21,345 bases of DNA from DATFWC01 sp045801465 (GTDB lineage: Bacteria > Pseudomonadota > Alphaproteobacteria > Rhizobiales > Xanthobacteraceae): the NCBI GenBank assembly GCA_045801465.1, contig JBJMSU010000193.1:1-21345 (forward strand), given 5' to 3'. Shown in pieces: positions 1 through 6,806 of the stretch. A program made the translations under genes and the position numbers. Under the pieces are notes generated by a model, which did no database searches, was not told the origin of the DNA, and saw only the letters and a program-made list of their open reading frames with translations. The first letter of the stretch is position 1, and every line of letters begins with the position of its first letter.

Positions 1-1
1 G

Positions 2-166
2 GTGGGAAGTCCGCGCACGGTGCGCGACGAGCTCGAACGGCTGCGCGAGCAAACCGGCGCGAACCACCTGGTGACCATGCTGCAGTTCGGCGTCTTGAGC
101 GACGAGCTCACCCGGCGCAACATGGAGCTGTTCGCGGCGGAGGTGATGCCGCATCTGCGCGGGTGA
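2..166 (+). CDS. LLM-class flavin-dependent oxidoreductase, C-terminal fragment
   Basis: The last 54 codons of a gene that enters from the left edge; the stop is at 164-166. The readable end begins VGSPRTVRDELERLRE, continues through TGANHLVTMLQFG and ends EVMPHLRG. This resembles the C-terminal end of bacterial luciferase-like monooxygenases, where a 'GSP..V...L..L.....GANHL' segment closes the barrel and 'ELFA.EVMPHLR' is the tail. Such enzymes use reduced FMN to oxidise small organic substrates in the cytoplasm. The substrate cannot be told from this fragment, and the start and flavin-binding part lie outside the window. An R2 repeat begins 13 bases after the stop. Confidence 0.75.
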   Translation: MGSPRTVRDELERLREQTGANHLVTMLQFGVLSDELTRRNMELFAAEVMPHLRG

Positions 167-178
167 GCCACAGATGTT

Positions 179-284
179 GTAGGGTGGGCAACTGCGCGCA
201 ATCTCGGCGCTTCATGGTGGGCAAATTCGCGATCGCGCGGTTGCCCACCAGCAGCGCTGCAACAGGCGAATTTGCCCACCCTAC
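179..284. repeat. R2 palindromic repeat (GTAGGGTGGGCAA ends)
   Basis: A 106-base element bounded by GTAGGGTGGGCAA at 179-191 and its near-exact complement at 271-284. Inside, GGTGGGCAAATTCGC (216-230) is the exact reverse complement of 266-280, and GGTGGGCAA (216-224) can instead pair with TTGCCCACC (241-249). GCAGCGCTGC (251-260) is a palindrome. The outer ends share the GTAGGGYGGG signature of R1. The element fills the gap between the oxidoreductase stop and the next gene. It has no open frame of interest and no T-tract after a stem, so it does not look like a simple terminator. Confidence 0.8.
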
Positions 285-295
285 AGGTCGTTATC

Positions 296-574
296 ATGAA
301 CGGGCGAAAACAAAGATCGAAACGCAAACCGCCGGAGCCGGACGCTCCGCCGGCGCCCGTGCCGGACGTGAGTCTTGCGCCCTCGAGCGCCGACGACCAG
401 GTCACCGTCAGTAATTTCTCGCTGCACGAGCTGTTTCAGCAGCAGACGCGCGAGATGCTCGACCGCACCGATCTCGACGAGGAGCAGAAGCAGAGCATCC
501 TCGTCGCCATGAGCTGTCCCTGCTGCGGCGCCGGCGGGATGTCGTTTACCGCCAAGCTCAAGCGCCGGACGTGA
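296..574 (+). CDS. Small hypothetical protein with C-terminal CPCC motif
   Basis: A 92-residue protein of unknown function. ATG at 296 is preferred over the in-frame TTG at 272, because 272-295 lies largely in the R2 repeat; no strong ribosome site is visible. The first 35 residues are basic and proline-rich (KQRSKRKPPEP, then PPAPVPD), so probably disordered. Residues 38-70 look helical and acidic. The end carries MSCPCCGAGG (Cys74, Cys76, Cys77) and a basic tail (KLKRRT). The Cys cluster could bind metal or act in redox chemistry, but three Cys without a second pair is not a standard zinc ribbon. No signal peptide or membrane segment is visible. Its reality rests on amino-acid composition and the orderly end. 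Confidence 0.55.
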   Translation: MNGRKQRSKRKPPEPDAPPAPVPDVSLAPSSADDQVTVSNFSLHELFQQQTREMLDRTDLDEEQKQSILVAMSCPCCGAGGMSFTAKLKRRT

Positions 575-943
575 CTCCGCGCCGCCGCCAATGCGATCCA
601 GAAAGTGCATGGGTGGCATGCGTTCTGCCGACGCGGCCCCGCCGGCCGGCATCGGCACGGGCCGCGCTGCGGCTGCATTCCCTGCCGATCCAAGATCGCT
701 CGCGATGTTCGAAGGCCGGCGTCTTGCCGGGCCTTCGTCGTTAAGCATACGAATCAACTCCGCTCGAAAACACCGCGGCGGCACCGGACACTGGGCACCC
801 CTTGAGGTTGATCAATGCGGAATGACGACTGTTCCGACGACCCAGATGGATTCGGGCTGCCACGTTTTCGCCCGCGCTGTGCCTAACTGCCGCCCCGGCG
901 AGCCGCAGAGTGACCGCCCGGGGAGGCTTCCACGGAGCACCTG
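575..943. other. 369-base gap without a convincing gene
   Basis: No convincing coding frame was found. The plus-strand frame covering 591-944 has no family resemblance and an arbitrary composition. The one structural feature is the imperfect hairpin at 711-735. A GGAG about seven bases before the transglycosylase ATG, at the right end of the gap, is the likely ribosome site for that gene. A promoter for it presumably lies here, but no clear -35/-10 pair was recognised. Confidence 0.5.
711..735 (+). terminator. Possible hairpin terminator
   Basis: GAAGGCCGGC and GCCGGGCCTTC pair around a short GTCTT loop, with one bulged base. Only a weak T-containing stretch (CGTCGTTAAG) follows, so intrinsic termination is uncertain. 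It lies about 135 bases past the small hypothetical gene. Confidence 0.25.
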
Positions 944-1831
944 ATGCGATATGTCATCCCGGTCTTTGGTTGCGTCGCCGTCATGATGGCGTTTGGCGAC
1001 GAGGCGGTCGCCCGCGAGCGGTCGCACCACCACCGCCATCATTGGACGTCCAAACATTCCCATCATTCCTTGCGCGGGCACGCCGTTTCTCACCACGCAC
1101 GTCACTGGCGAGGCACCCGCAGGCACGTCGTGTTGGCGCAGCCGTATGCGCCGACGCTCGCACAACCGGTCGAGGCACCGTTCGCAGGGCAATCGCCGCA
1201 GCCGATGATGGTGCCGATCGTGCGGCAACGGCGAGGTCAGCGGCTGGTTGCGACACGAGGCGCGTGGCAGTCGACCACCGTGCAGCCCTCGGCCGTGGCG
1301 GTTGTACCGCAGCAACCCATGCAGGATCCATACGCCCCGTCCTACGGGTGGCAAGCACCGGTGCAGCCGACGTTCACGGCGGCGGTCGTGCGCCGGCGCG
1401 TCGCCGCGGCGAGCCCCAATCAGACGCAGTTTGCGTCGCTGGTATCCACGCATGCCCAGGCCAACGGTGTGCCTGAATCCCTCGTCCATCGCGTGATCAT
1501 GCGTGAGAGCCGTTACAATCCGCGCGCGGTCAGCCGCGGCAATTACGGCATCATGCAGATCCGGCTCGGGACCGCGCGCGCCATGGGCTACACCGGCTCC
1601 GCCGCCGGCTTGCTCGACCCCAACACCAACATGACCTACGCGGTGCGCTATCTCGCCGGGGCCTATCGCGCCGCCGGCGGCAATCACAACCGCGCGGTCT
1701 CGTACTATGCGGGCGGCTATTACTACCAGGCGAAGCGCCGGGGCTTCTCGCCCTACGCCACGCAGGCGCGCGCCGCAGCGCCAGCCGCGGTCCCGGCATT
1801 CGTCCAGCCCAGACGGGCGGCGATGTTCTGA
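944..1831 (+). CDS. Lytic transglycosylase (SLT domain), His-rich N-terminus
   Basis: A 295-residue secreted protein that should cleave the glycan strands of peptidoglycan between MurNAc and GlcNAc in the periplasm. Residues 1-23 form a short signal peptide (hydrophobic core, EAVA before RERS). Residues 24-61 are very rich in His (HHHRHH, HSHH, SHHARH). A Pro/Gln-rich linker runs to about 160. The SLT domain covers about 163-268: the catalytic Glu is probably Glu188 in MRESRYNP, followed by NYGIMQI (200-206), the AVRYLAGAY helix and AVSYYAGG. This order is typical of family-1 lytic transglycosylases. GGAG about seven bases before the ATG supports the start. The His-rich segment is unusual and may bind metal. 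No partner gene is adjacent. Confidence 0.88.
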   Translation: MRYVIPVFGCVAVMMAFGDEAVARERSHHHRHHWTSKHSHHSLRGHAVSHHARHWRGTRRHVVLAQPYAPTLAQPVEAPFAGQSPQPMMVPIVRQRRGQRLVATRGAWQSTTVQPSAVAVVPQQPMQDPYAPSYGWQAPVQPTFTAAVVRRRVAAASPNQTQFASLVSTHAQANGVPESLVHRVIMRESRYNPRAVSRGNYGIMQIRLGTARAMGYTGSAAGLLDPNTNMTYAVRYLAGAYRAAGGNHNRAVSYYAGGYYYQAKRRGFSPYATQARAAAPAAVPAFVQPRRAAMF

Positions 1832-1854
1832 CCGGCGTCTTCGGATGTGGCCTC

Positions 1855-1924
1855 GCAGGGCGGGTTAGCCGCAGGCGTAACCCGCGGGCGACCGGCGGAT
1901 TACGCTGGCGCTAATCCGCCCTAC
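1855..1924. repeat. R1 repeat, copy 1
   Basis: A 70-base double-hairpin element between the transglycosylase and the GFA gene. Left hairpin: GCGGGTTA...TAACCCGC around a small GCC-GCA-GGC stem-loop. Right hairpin: GGCGGATTA (1894-1902) with TAATCCGCC (1912-1920). The outer arms are GCAGGGCGG and CCGCCCTAC; the left arm has one change from the GTAGGGC seen in the other copies. It begins 23 bases after the upstream stop. Confidence 0.85.
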
Positions 1925-1973
1925 GCCCTACTGCGCCGGTTCGCGCGCGACATCGGCTGGCCTTCGCCCATGC

Positions 1974-1981
1974 AAAGGAGG
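1974..1981 (+). promoter_or_regulatory. Strong ribosome binding site for the GFA gene
   Basis: AAAGGAGG ends six bases before ATG 1988. It decides the start: the in-frame codons at 1847 and 1970 lie upstream of it, and part of the 1847 reading would translate the R1 repeat. Confidence 0.85.
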
Positions 1982-1987
1982 CTGTTC

Positions 1988-2395
1988 ATGCCAGCGGCAC
2001 TGAAGGGCGGATGCTTTTGCGGGAGGGTTCGCTACGAGGCGACGGGCGTGCCGTTCCACCTGACGAACTGCCATTGCTCGATGTGCCGACGCACGACCGG
2101 AGCGCCCTTTGTGACCTGGTTCAGCGTTCGGCGCGCGGACTTTCGCGTGATGGCGGGCGCGCCGACGAGCTTCCGATCGAGCAGCACCGGGGCCCGATCC
2201 TTTTGTTCGTCGTGCGGCACCCAGCTGACCTTCGCCAGCGACGACTATCCGGACGAAATCGACGTCACCACCTGCAGCCTCGACGATCCTGAAATCCTGC
2301 CGCCGCACGACCACACACGCACGAGCAGCAGATTGCGGTGGATTCTTCTGGCCGATGGATTGCCGGAATATCCGGAGGCGCGCCCCGATCGATAA
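1988..2395 (+). CDS. GFA-family (CENP-V/glutathione-dependent formaldehyde-activating-like) protein
   Basis: A 135-residue cytoplasmic protein of the GFA fold, which binds zinc through Cys clusters. Visible motifs: GGCFCGRVRYEA with Cys9 and Cys11; NCHCSMCRRTTGAP with Cys28, Cys30 and Cys33; FCSSCGTQL with Cys73 and Cys76. These match the family's zinc ligands, and the length is normal. The founding member (Gfa) was linked to S-hydroxymethylglutathione formation from formaldehyde, but most homologues have no known substrate, so no specific reaction is assigned. The start is fixed by a strong ribosome site six bases upstream. The gene stands alone between two R1 repeats; the next gene is on the other strand and convergent. 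Confidence 0.88.
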   Translation: MPAALKGGCFCGRVRYEATGVPFHLTNCHCSMCRRTTGAPFVTWFSVRRADFRVMAGAPTSFRSSSTGARSFCSSCGTQLTFASDDYPDEIDVTTCSLDDPEILPPHDHTRTSSRLRWILLADGLPEYPEARPDR

Positions 2396-2432
2396 GCCTG
2401 GGGCCATCGCTTATCAGCCCCCTTTCAGCCTC

Positions 2433-2511
2433 GTAGGGCGGCTTAGCCGCAGGCGTAAGCCGCCAGGCCATCCGGGGAACGGCGGATTACGCTGACGCTC
2501 ATCCGCCCTAC
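2433..2511. repeat. R1 repeat, copy 2 (compensatory stem change)
   Basis: A 79-base copy with perfect ends, GTAGGGC and GCCCTAC. The left hairpin is GGCGGCTTA (2437-2445) with TAAGCCGCC (2456-2464). C2442 and G2459 replace the G and C found in other copies, so pairing is kept. The right hairpin has one mismatch (TCATCC for TAATCC). The right end supplies the TAG stop of the minus-strand CoA-transferase at 2508-2510. Confidence 0.88.
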
Positions 2512-3680
2512 GCGCTGCGGGCTTGCTTAGCACCGGCAATTCCGAGCTCGCGCAGAATCTCCTCGTTGTGCTGCCCCAGCGTCGGCGGCGCGGAGTCGAT
2601 GCGCGGGCCGCCGTGCGCGAAGGTGAAGGCCGCCAGCGGCACGCCGAAGCTGCCGTCGATGCCCTCAGCGGAGTCGTGGCGGTGAATGACGCCGCGGGTC
2701 GCAAGCTGCGGGTCGGCGACCGCTTCCGCCATGGTGCGCACGCGCGCCGCCGGAACATGGCGCGCCTGCAAAAATTCCTCCCATTCCTGCGCGCTGCGGG
2801 CCTGCAGAAGCTCCGAGAGCACGGCGGCTTCGCGGTCGCGATCGTGGTCGCGCTCGTCGTTGCTGCGCTTGATCATGTCGGGACGCCCGAGAACGGTCCA
2901 TAACCGGCGCTGCTGGCGCAGGTTGCTGGCGCCCAGCATCAACAGCCCGTCCCTGGTCGGATAGGCGCTGTTGGTGGCATGGGGATGCTTGTTGCCACGC
3001 GGTTCGGGGTGCGCGCCGTTGCGCAGGTAGCCGGTCATGTGTGACCCCATCAGGATCATCGCCACGTCCAGCATCGCCATGTCGATGCGCTGGCCGCGGC
3101 CGGTGCGCTCGCGCTGGAACAGCGCCGCAGCGAGCGCGAAGGCGCCGGTCGTGCCGGTGGCATAGTCGATCGCCGGGGCGCCGAACTTGACCGGATGCAC
3201 CTCCTCGGTTCCGGTCATCGCCATGATGCCGGAGGTCGCCTGGATCACATGGTCGTAGGCGGTCTGCGGCCCGCGCGGTCCGTCCTGGCCGAAGGCCGAG
3301 AACGACGCATAGATGAGCCGCGGATTGATGGCGGAGAGCGCCGCGTAGCCTAGGCCCAGCGCTTCGAACGCGCCGGGGCGGTAATTCTCCACGAAGATAT
3401 CGGCGCTGGCGGTGAGCTTCCTGAGGATCTCGCGATCGCTTTCAGTCTTCAGGTCCAAAGTGATCGAGCGCTTGTTGGAGGCTTGCGTCAGGAAGGACGT
3501 GCCCATCTGGCGCCGGTTGAGCGCCTTGTCGGTGCCGGCTCCGCGGCTCTGGTCGGGCTCGTCGGGGTGCTCGACCTTGATCACGTCGGCGCCCAGCACG
3601 GCCAGCTGGTAAGTGGCAAACGGCCCGGCCAGCACATGCGTGACGTCGATCACCCGGATGCCTTCGAAGGGTCGCGTCAT
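2508..3680 (-). CDS. CaiB/BaiF family CoA-transferase (formyl-CoA transferase-like)
   Basis: A 390-residue class III CoA-transferase, which moves CoA between carboxylic acids through an aspartyl-CoA thioester. The N-terminal Rossmann-like part shows EGIRVIDVTHVLAGPF (6-21) and GADVIKVEHPDEPD; SNKRSITLDL and ADIFVENYRPGAFEALGLGY are family hallmarks. The catalytic Asp should be Asp172 in GAPAIDYATG. Length is normal (about 380-430). A GGGAGGAG about six bases before the ATG supports the start. It is divergent from the ThDP enzyme gene (307 bases between starts, holding an R3 repeat). A CoA-transferase beside a ThDP lyase recalls the oxalate frc-oxc pair, but the substrate cannot be named. Its TAG stop is made of bases from R1 copy 2. 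Confidence 0.9.
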   Translation of the reverse strand: MTRPFEGIRVIDVTHVLAGPFATYQLAVLGADVIKVEHPDEPDQSRGAGTDKALNRRQMGTSFLTQASNKRSITLDLKTESDREILRKLTASADIFVENYRPGAFEALGLGYAALSAINPRLIYASFSAFGQDGPRGPQTAYDHVIQATSGIMAMTGTEEVHPVKFGAPAIDYATGTTGAFALAAALFQRERTGRGQRIDMAMLDVAMILMGSHMTGYLRNGAHPEPRGNKHPHATNSAYPTRDGLLMLGASNLRQQRRLWTVLGRPDMIKRSNDERDHDRDREAAVLSELLQARSAQEWEEFLQARHVPAARVRTMAEAVADPQLATRGVIHRHDSAEGIDGSFGVPLAAFTFAHGGPRIDSAPPTLGQHNEEILRELGIAGAKQARSA

Positions 3681-3987
3681 AAAGTCTCCTCCCTGCGTTC
3701 ATGGATCGAATGCGAGCGCGCAACTTGCTCCATCCCTCCCCTGCAGGGGGAAGGTGGCCGAGCGAAGCGAGGCCGGGTGGGGTTCGACATCAAGAGCACA
3801 AGCCTCGCGGCAGCCGTTGAATGGGGCGACGATAAAGCACAAGTCGTTCGCCGTGACCCCACCCGGTCGGCCTTCCGGCCGACCACCCTCCCCCTTCGCG
3901 GGAGGGATAAAGCTGTTGCGAGGCCGAGTACACTTCGGATGTATTGAGCCTCTGACACCTCAACATCGACTCCAAGGTAGGACCCCA
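3681..3987. promoter_or_regulatory. Divergent intergenic region mostly filled by an R3 repeat
   Basis: This 307-base gap must hold the promoters of both divergent genes. The R3 element takes 3734-3907, leaving about 53 bases before the CoA-transferase and 80 before the ThDP gene. The 80-base part contains the dyad TACACTTCGGATGTA (3929-3943), a possible operator of GntR type (TACA-N7-TGTA), and AAGGTAGGA shortly before ATG 3988 as a weak ribosome site. No convincing sigma-70 boxes were recognised, and no regulator gene is adjacent. Confidence 0.35.
3734..3907. repeat. R3 composite inverted repeat, copy 1
   Basis: A 174-base composite of two inverted halves. The left half (3734-3782) runs from CCCTCCCC through GGCCGAGCGAAGCGAGGCC to GGGTGGGG. 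The right half (3857-3907) runs from CCCCACCC through the perfect hairpin GGTCGGCC-TTCC-GGCCGACC to a CCCTCCCCC...GGGAGGG hairpin. The roughly 74-base centre shows no clear similarity to the centre of the second copy. It lies between divergent genes. Confidence 0.85.
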
Positions 3988-5637
3988 ATGAACGGCGCCG
4001 CCGTCGTCGCCGAGATTCTCAAGCGCGAGGGGACCGAGTTCCTCTCATGCTATCCGCGCAACCCGCTGATCGAGGCCTGCGCCGAGCTCGACATCCGGCC
4101 CATCCTGTGCCGCCAGGAGCGGGTCGGCGTCGGGCTGGCCGACGGCTATACGCGCATCCGCCGCGGCAGGCGCAACGGCGTGTTCGCCGCCCAGGCGGGG
4201 CCCGGCATCGAGAACGCCTTCCCGGGGGTCGCCCAGGCTTACAGCGAGAACGTCCCGCTGATGGTCATCGCCGGCGGGCTGCCGCTGGCGCGGCAATCGG
4301 TGCGGCCGGTGTTTCGCGCGGCGGACGTCTACCGGCCGGTCACCAAATGGTCGGCGCTGGCGCACGCGGTCGAGGAGCTGCCCGACCTCATGCGCCGCGC
4401 CTACCAGGCCATGCGCAGCGGCAAGGGTGGGCCGGTGCTGGTCGAGATTCCGGACGCGGTGTGGCAGGCCGAATATCGCGGCGAGATCGATTACGCACCG
4501 GTGCCGGTGCAGCGCTGCGCGCCCGATCCGGATGCGATCCGGGAAGCGGTGCGTCTCATCATGCAGGCGAAGCACCCGCTGCTGCTGGCCGGCCAGGGCG
4601 TGCACTATGCCGAGGCGAGCGACCGCCTCGCCGCTCTCGCCGAGCTCCTTCCGGCGCCGGTCGCCACCACCAATCCGGGCAAGAGCGCGATCCCTGAGAG
4701 CCATCCGCTGGCGCTCGGCGCCTCGACGCGTTCGCGGCCGCAGATGTTCACGGAGTTCATGGCGCGCGCCGATCTGGTCGTGGCCATCGGCACGAGCCTC
4801 ACGCGCACGCCGTTCGGCCCCGGCATCCCGGCGGGCAAGACGATCATTCACGCGACCAATGACGCCGGTGACGTCAACAAGGAATACCGCATCGACCATG
4901 CGCTGATCGGCGATGCCGCCTTGGTGATCGAGGCGCTGATGGCCGAGATCGCCCGCCAGAATGCGGGCGGCGGCGCCAAGGCCCTGGCGTCGCTCAAGGA
5001 CGAAGTCGCCGCCGCCAAGGCGGCGTGGCGTGACGAATGGGCAAAATATCTCGACTCCGACGAGGTCCCGATCAACCAGTATCGCGTCATCCGCGACCTG
5101 ATGCGCACGGTCGACCGCGACAATGTCATCATCACCCACGACTCGGGCAGCCCGCGCGAGCAGCTCATTCCGTTTTGGGAGGCGACCGCGCCGGGCTCGT
5201 ACATGGGCTGGGGCAAGTCGACCCAGCTCGGCTACGGGCTCGGCATCATCATGGGGGCGAAGCTGGCGGCGCCGGACAAGCTGTGCATCAACGTCATGGG
5301 CGATGCCGCCATCGGCATGACCGGCATGGACATCGAGACGGCGGCGCGCAACCGCATCGCCATTCTCACCATCGTGTTCAACAACGGCGTCATGGCGGCC
5401 GAGCGCGACGTGCTCGAGCTCTCGACCAAGAAGTACGGCGCGCTGACCGTCGGCGGCAACTACGCCAAGGTGGCCGAAGGGCTTAACGTCGCCGCCACGC
5501 GGGTCGAGACGCCGGCCGATATCGTGCCGGCGATCAAGGACGCGATCGCCGTCACCGAATCGGGCGCGCCGTTCCTCCTCGAAGTCGTCGTCAAGGAAGG
5601 ATACGACTTCTCGCGCTACGAGCTCGCGGGATTGTAG
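3988..5637 (+). CDS. Thiamine-diphosphate-dependent enzyme, acetolactate synthase/2-hydroxyacyl-CoA lyase-like
   Basis: A 549-residue enzyme with the three-domain architecture of the acetolactate synthase family. The N-terminal pyrimidine-binding domain (about 1-165) holds the ThDP-activating Glu44 in CRQERVGVGLADGYTR, then AAQAGPGIENAFPGVAQAY. The middle domain (about 190-330) shows HPLLLAGQGVHY and ADLVVAIGTSL. The C-terminal domain carries the ThDP/Mg motif from G438-D439 to N465-N466; the third motif position is Ala440, not the usual Gly. The start at ATG 3988 fits the family N-terminus; the upstream open frame would translate the R3 repeat. It is divergent from the CoA-transferase and followed by a Bug receptor, suggesting C-C cleavage or ligation on an imported acid or its CoA ester. 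The exact reaction is unknown; it does not read as oxalyl-CoA decarboxylase. Confidence 0.88.
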   Translation: MNGAAVVAEILKREGTEFLSCYPRNPLIEACAELDIRPILCRQERVGVGLADGYTRIRRGRRNGVFAAQAGPGIENAFPGVAQAYSENVPLMVIAGGLPLARQSVRPVFRAADVYRPVTKWSALAHAVEELPDLMRRAYQAMRSGKGGPVLVEIPDAVWQAEYRGEIDYAPVPVQRCAPDPDAIREAVRLIMQAKHPLLLAGQGVHYAEASDRLAALAELLPAPVATTNPGKSAIPESHPLALGASTRSRPQMFTEFMARADLVVAIGTSLTRTPFGPGIPAGKTIIHATNDAGDVNKEYRIDHALIGDAALVIEALMAEIARQNAGGGAKALASLKDEVAAAKAAWRDEWAKYLDSDEVPINQYRVIRDLMRTVDRDNVIITHDSGSPREQLIPFWEATAPGSYMGWGKSTQLGYGLGIIMGAKLAAPDKLCINVMGDAAIGMTGMDIETAARNRIAILTIVFNNGVMAAERDVLELSTKKYGALTVGGNYAKVAEGLNVAATRVETPADIVPAIKDAIAVTESGAPFLLEVVVKEGYDFSRYELAGL

Positions 5638-5671
5638 GCCGCGGCCGCGCGTGCGTTCGGCTGAGTAAATT

Positions 5672-5749
5672 GTAGGGCGGGTTTAGCCGAAGGCGTAACC
5701 CGCCGCCAATCGGGGAATGGCGGATTACGCTTGCGCTAATCCGCCCTAC
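5672..5749. repeat. R1 repeat, copy 3
   Basis: A 78-base copy with GTAGGGC/GCCCTAC ends. The left hairpin GGCGGGTTTA...TAACCCGCC has one extra T and a GCC-GAA-GGC inner loop. The right hairpin is GGCGGATTA...TAATCCGCC. It lies between the ThDP gene and the Bug receptor gene on the same strand, 34 bases after the stop and 25 before the next ATG. Confidence 0.87.
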
Positions 5750-5774
5750 GCAAGCGGCCTTCAGGAGGAGCGAC

Positions 5775-6743
5775 ATGACAGGCAGGCAATCGCTGATGCT
5801 CACGATCGCGGCCTTCCTGCTGGCGCTCTCGAGCACTGTCGCGGCACAGGATTACCCGGCCAAGCCGATCCGGCTCATCATCCCGTTTCCGCCGGGCGCC
5901 ATCAACGACACGGTCGGCCGCATGATCGCGACGCAGCTCTCTGGGCGGCTGGGCAAGCAGGTCATCGTCGACAACCGCAGCGGCGCCGGCGGCGTCATCG
6001 GCACCGAGCTCGCCGCCAACGCGCCGAAGGACGGCTATACGCTGCTCGTCGTCTCGCTGGTGAACACGGTCAATCCGTGGCTCTACAAGCTCAGCTATGA
6101 ACCGATCGCGAGCTTCGCCCCGATTGCCGCCATCGGCTCGGCTCCCAACGTGCTCCTGGTCAATCCGGAGCTGCCGGTGAAGTCGGTCGGCGAGCTGGTG
6201 GCGCTCGCCCGGGAAAAACCCGGGCAGGTGCAATATGCCTCCGGCGGCGTCGGCAGCTTCCAGCATCTGGGCGGCGAATTGTTCAAGCTCATGGCCGGCG
6301 TCGACCTGCTGCACGTGCCGTTCAAGGGCGGCGGCCCGGCCATGATCGACGTGCTCGGCGGCCACACCAAGGTGGTGTTCTCGACCACCATCACCGCCTT
6401 GCCGCACGTGCGCTCGGGCAGGCTCAGGGCGCTCGGCGTCGGCGGCCGCGAACGCAGCCCGGTCCTGCCGGACGTTCCCACCATCGCCGAAGCCGGGGTG
6501 CCGGGCTACGAGGCGGTCAACTGGATCGGCATCGTGGCGCCGGCCGGAACGCCGGGACCCATCACGGCCAAGCTGCACGCGGAAATCACCGCCGTTCTGG
6601 ATTCGCCCGAGGTGCAAAAGCAGTTCTCCTCCGAGGGCGTGGACGTCATGCGGATGAGCGCTGCCGAGTTCGGCACGTTCATGGGGCGGGAACTGGAGAA
6701 ATGGGGGCGCGTGGTGAAGGAGGGCGGCATCAAGGCGGAGTGA
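5775..6743 (+). CDS. Bug family tripartite tricarboxylate transporter receptor (TctC-like)
   Basis: A 322-residue periplasmic solute-binding protein. Signal peptide about 1-24 (hydrophobic IAAFLLALSS, cleavage after TVAA). The mature start YPAKPIRLIIPFPPGA, then RSGAGGVIGTELAANAPKDGYTLL, PVKSVGELVALAREKPGQ, GGGPAMIDVLGGH and LPDVPTIAEAGVPGYE are the standard Bug/TctC segments. Family members bind small carboxylates and pass them to TctA/TctB membrane proteins, but neither is in this window. AGGAGG six bases before the ATG is a good ribosome site. Its place downstream of the ThDP gene suggests it recognises the acid processed by that enzyme and the CoA-transferase. Ligand unknown. Confidence 0.93.
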   Translation: MTGRQSLMLTIAAFLLALSSTVAAQDYPAKPIRLIIPFPPGAINDTVGRMIATQLSGRLGKQVIVDNRSGAGGVIGTELAANAPKDGYTLLVVSLVNTVNPWLYKLSYEPIASFAPIAAIGSAPNVLLVNPELPVKSVGELVALAREKPGQVQYASGGVGSFQHLGGELFKLMAGVDLLHVPFKGGGPAMIDVLGGHTKVVFSTTITALPHVRSGRLRALGVGGRERSPVLPDVPTIAEAGVPGYEAVNWIGIVAPAGTPGPITAKLHAEITAVLDSPEVQKQFSSEGVDVMRMSAAEFGTFMGRELEKWGRVVKEGGIKAE

Positions 6744-6806
6744 CTGTAGTCGGCGCGCCCGCGGACGCTGACAAGGAGTGCCGCGATCCTATGGTTCGAC
6801 GGTCGT

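Noticed and set aside
591..944. 117-codon frame upstream of the lytic transglycosylase
   Set aside because: No ribosome site, no family resemblance, arbitrary composition, and it ends inside the transglycosylase start.
2508..5637. Assignment as the oxalate frc-oxc pair
   Set aside because: The CoA-transferase is Frc-like in family only, and the ThDP protein lacks the N-terminal sequence expected of oxalyl-CoA decarboxylase. A general family call is safer.
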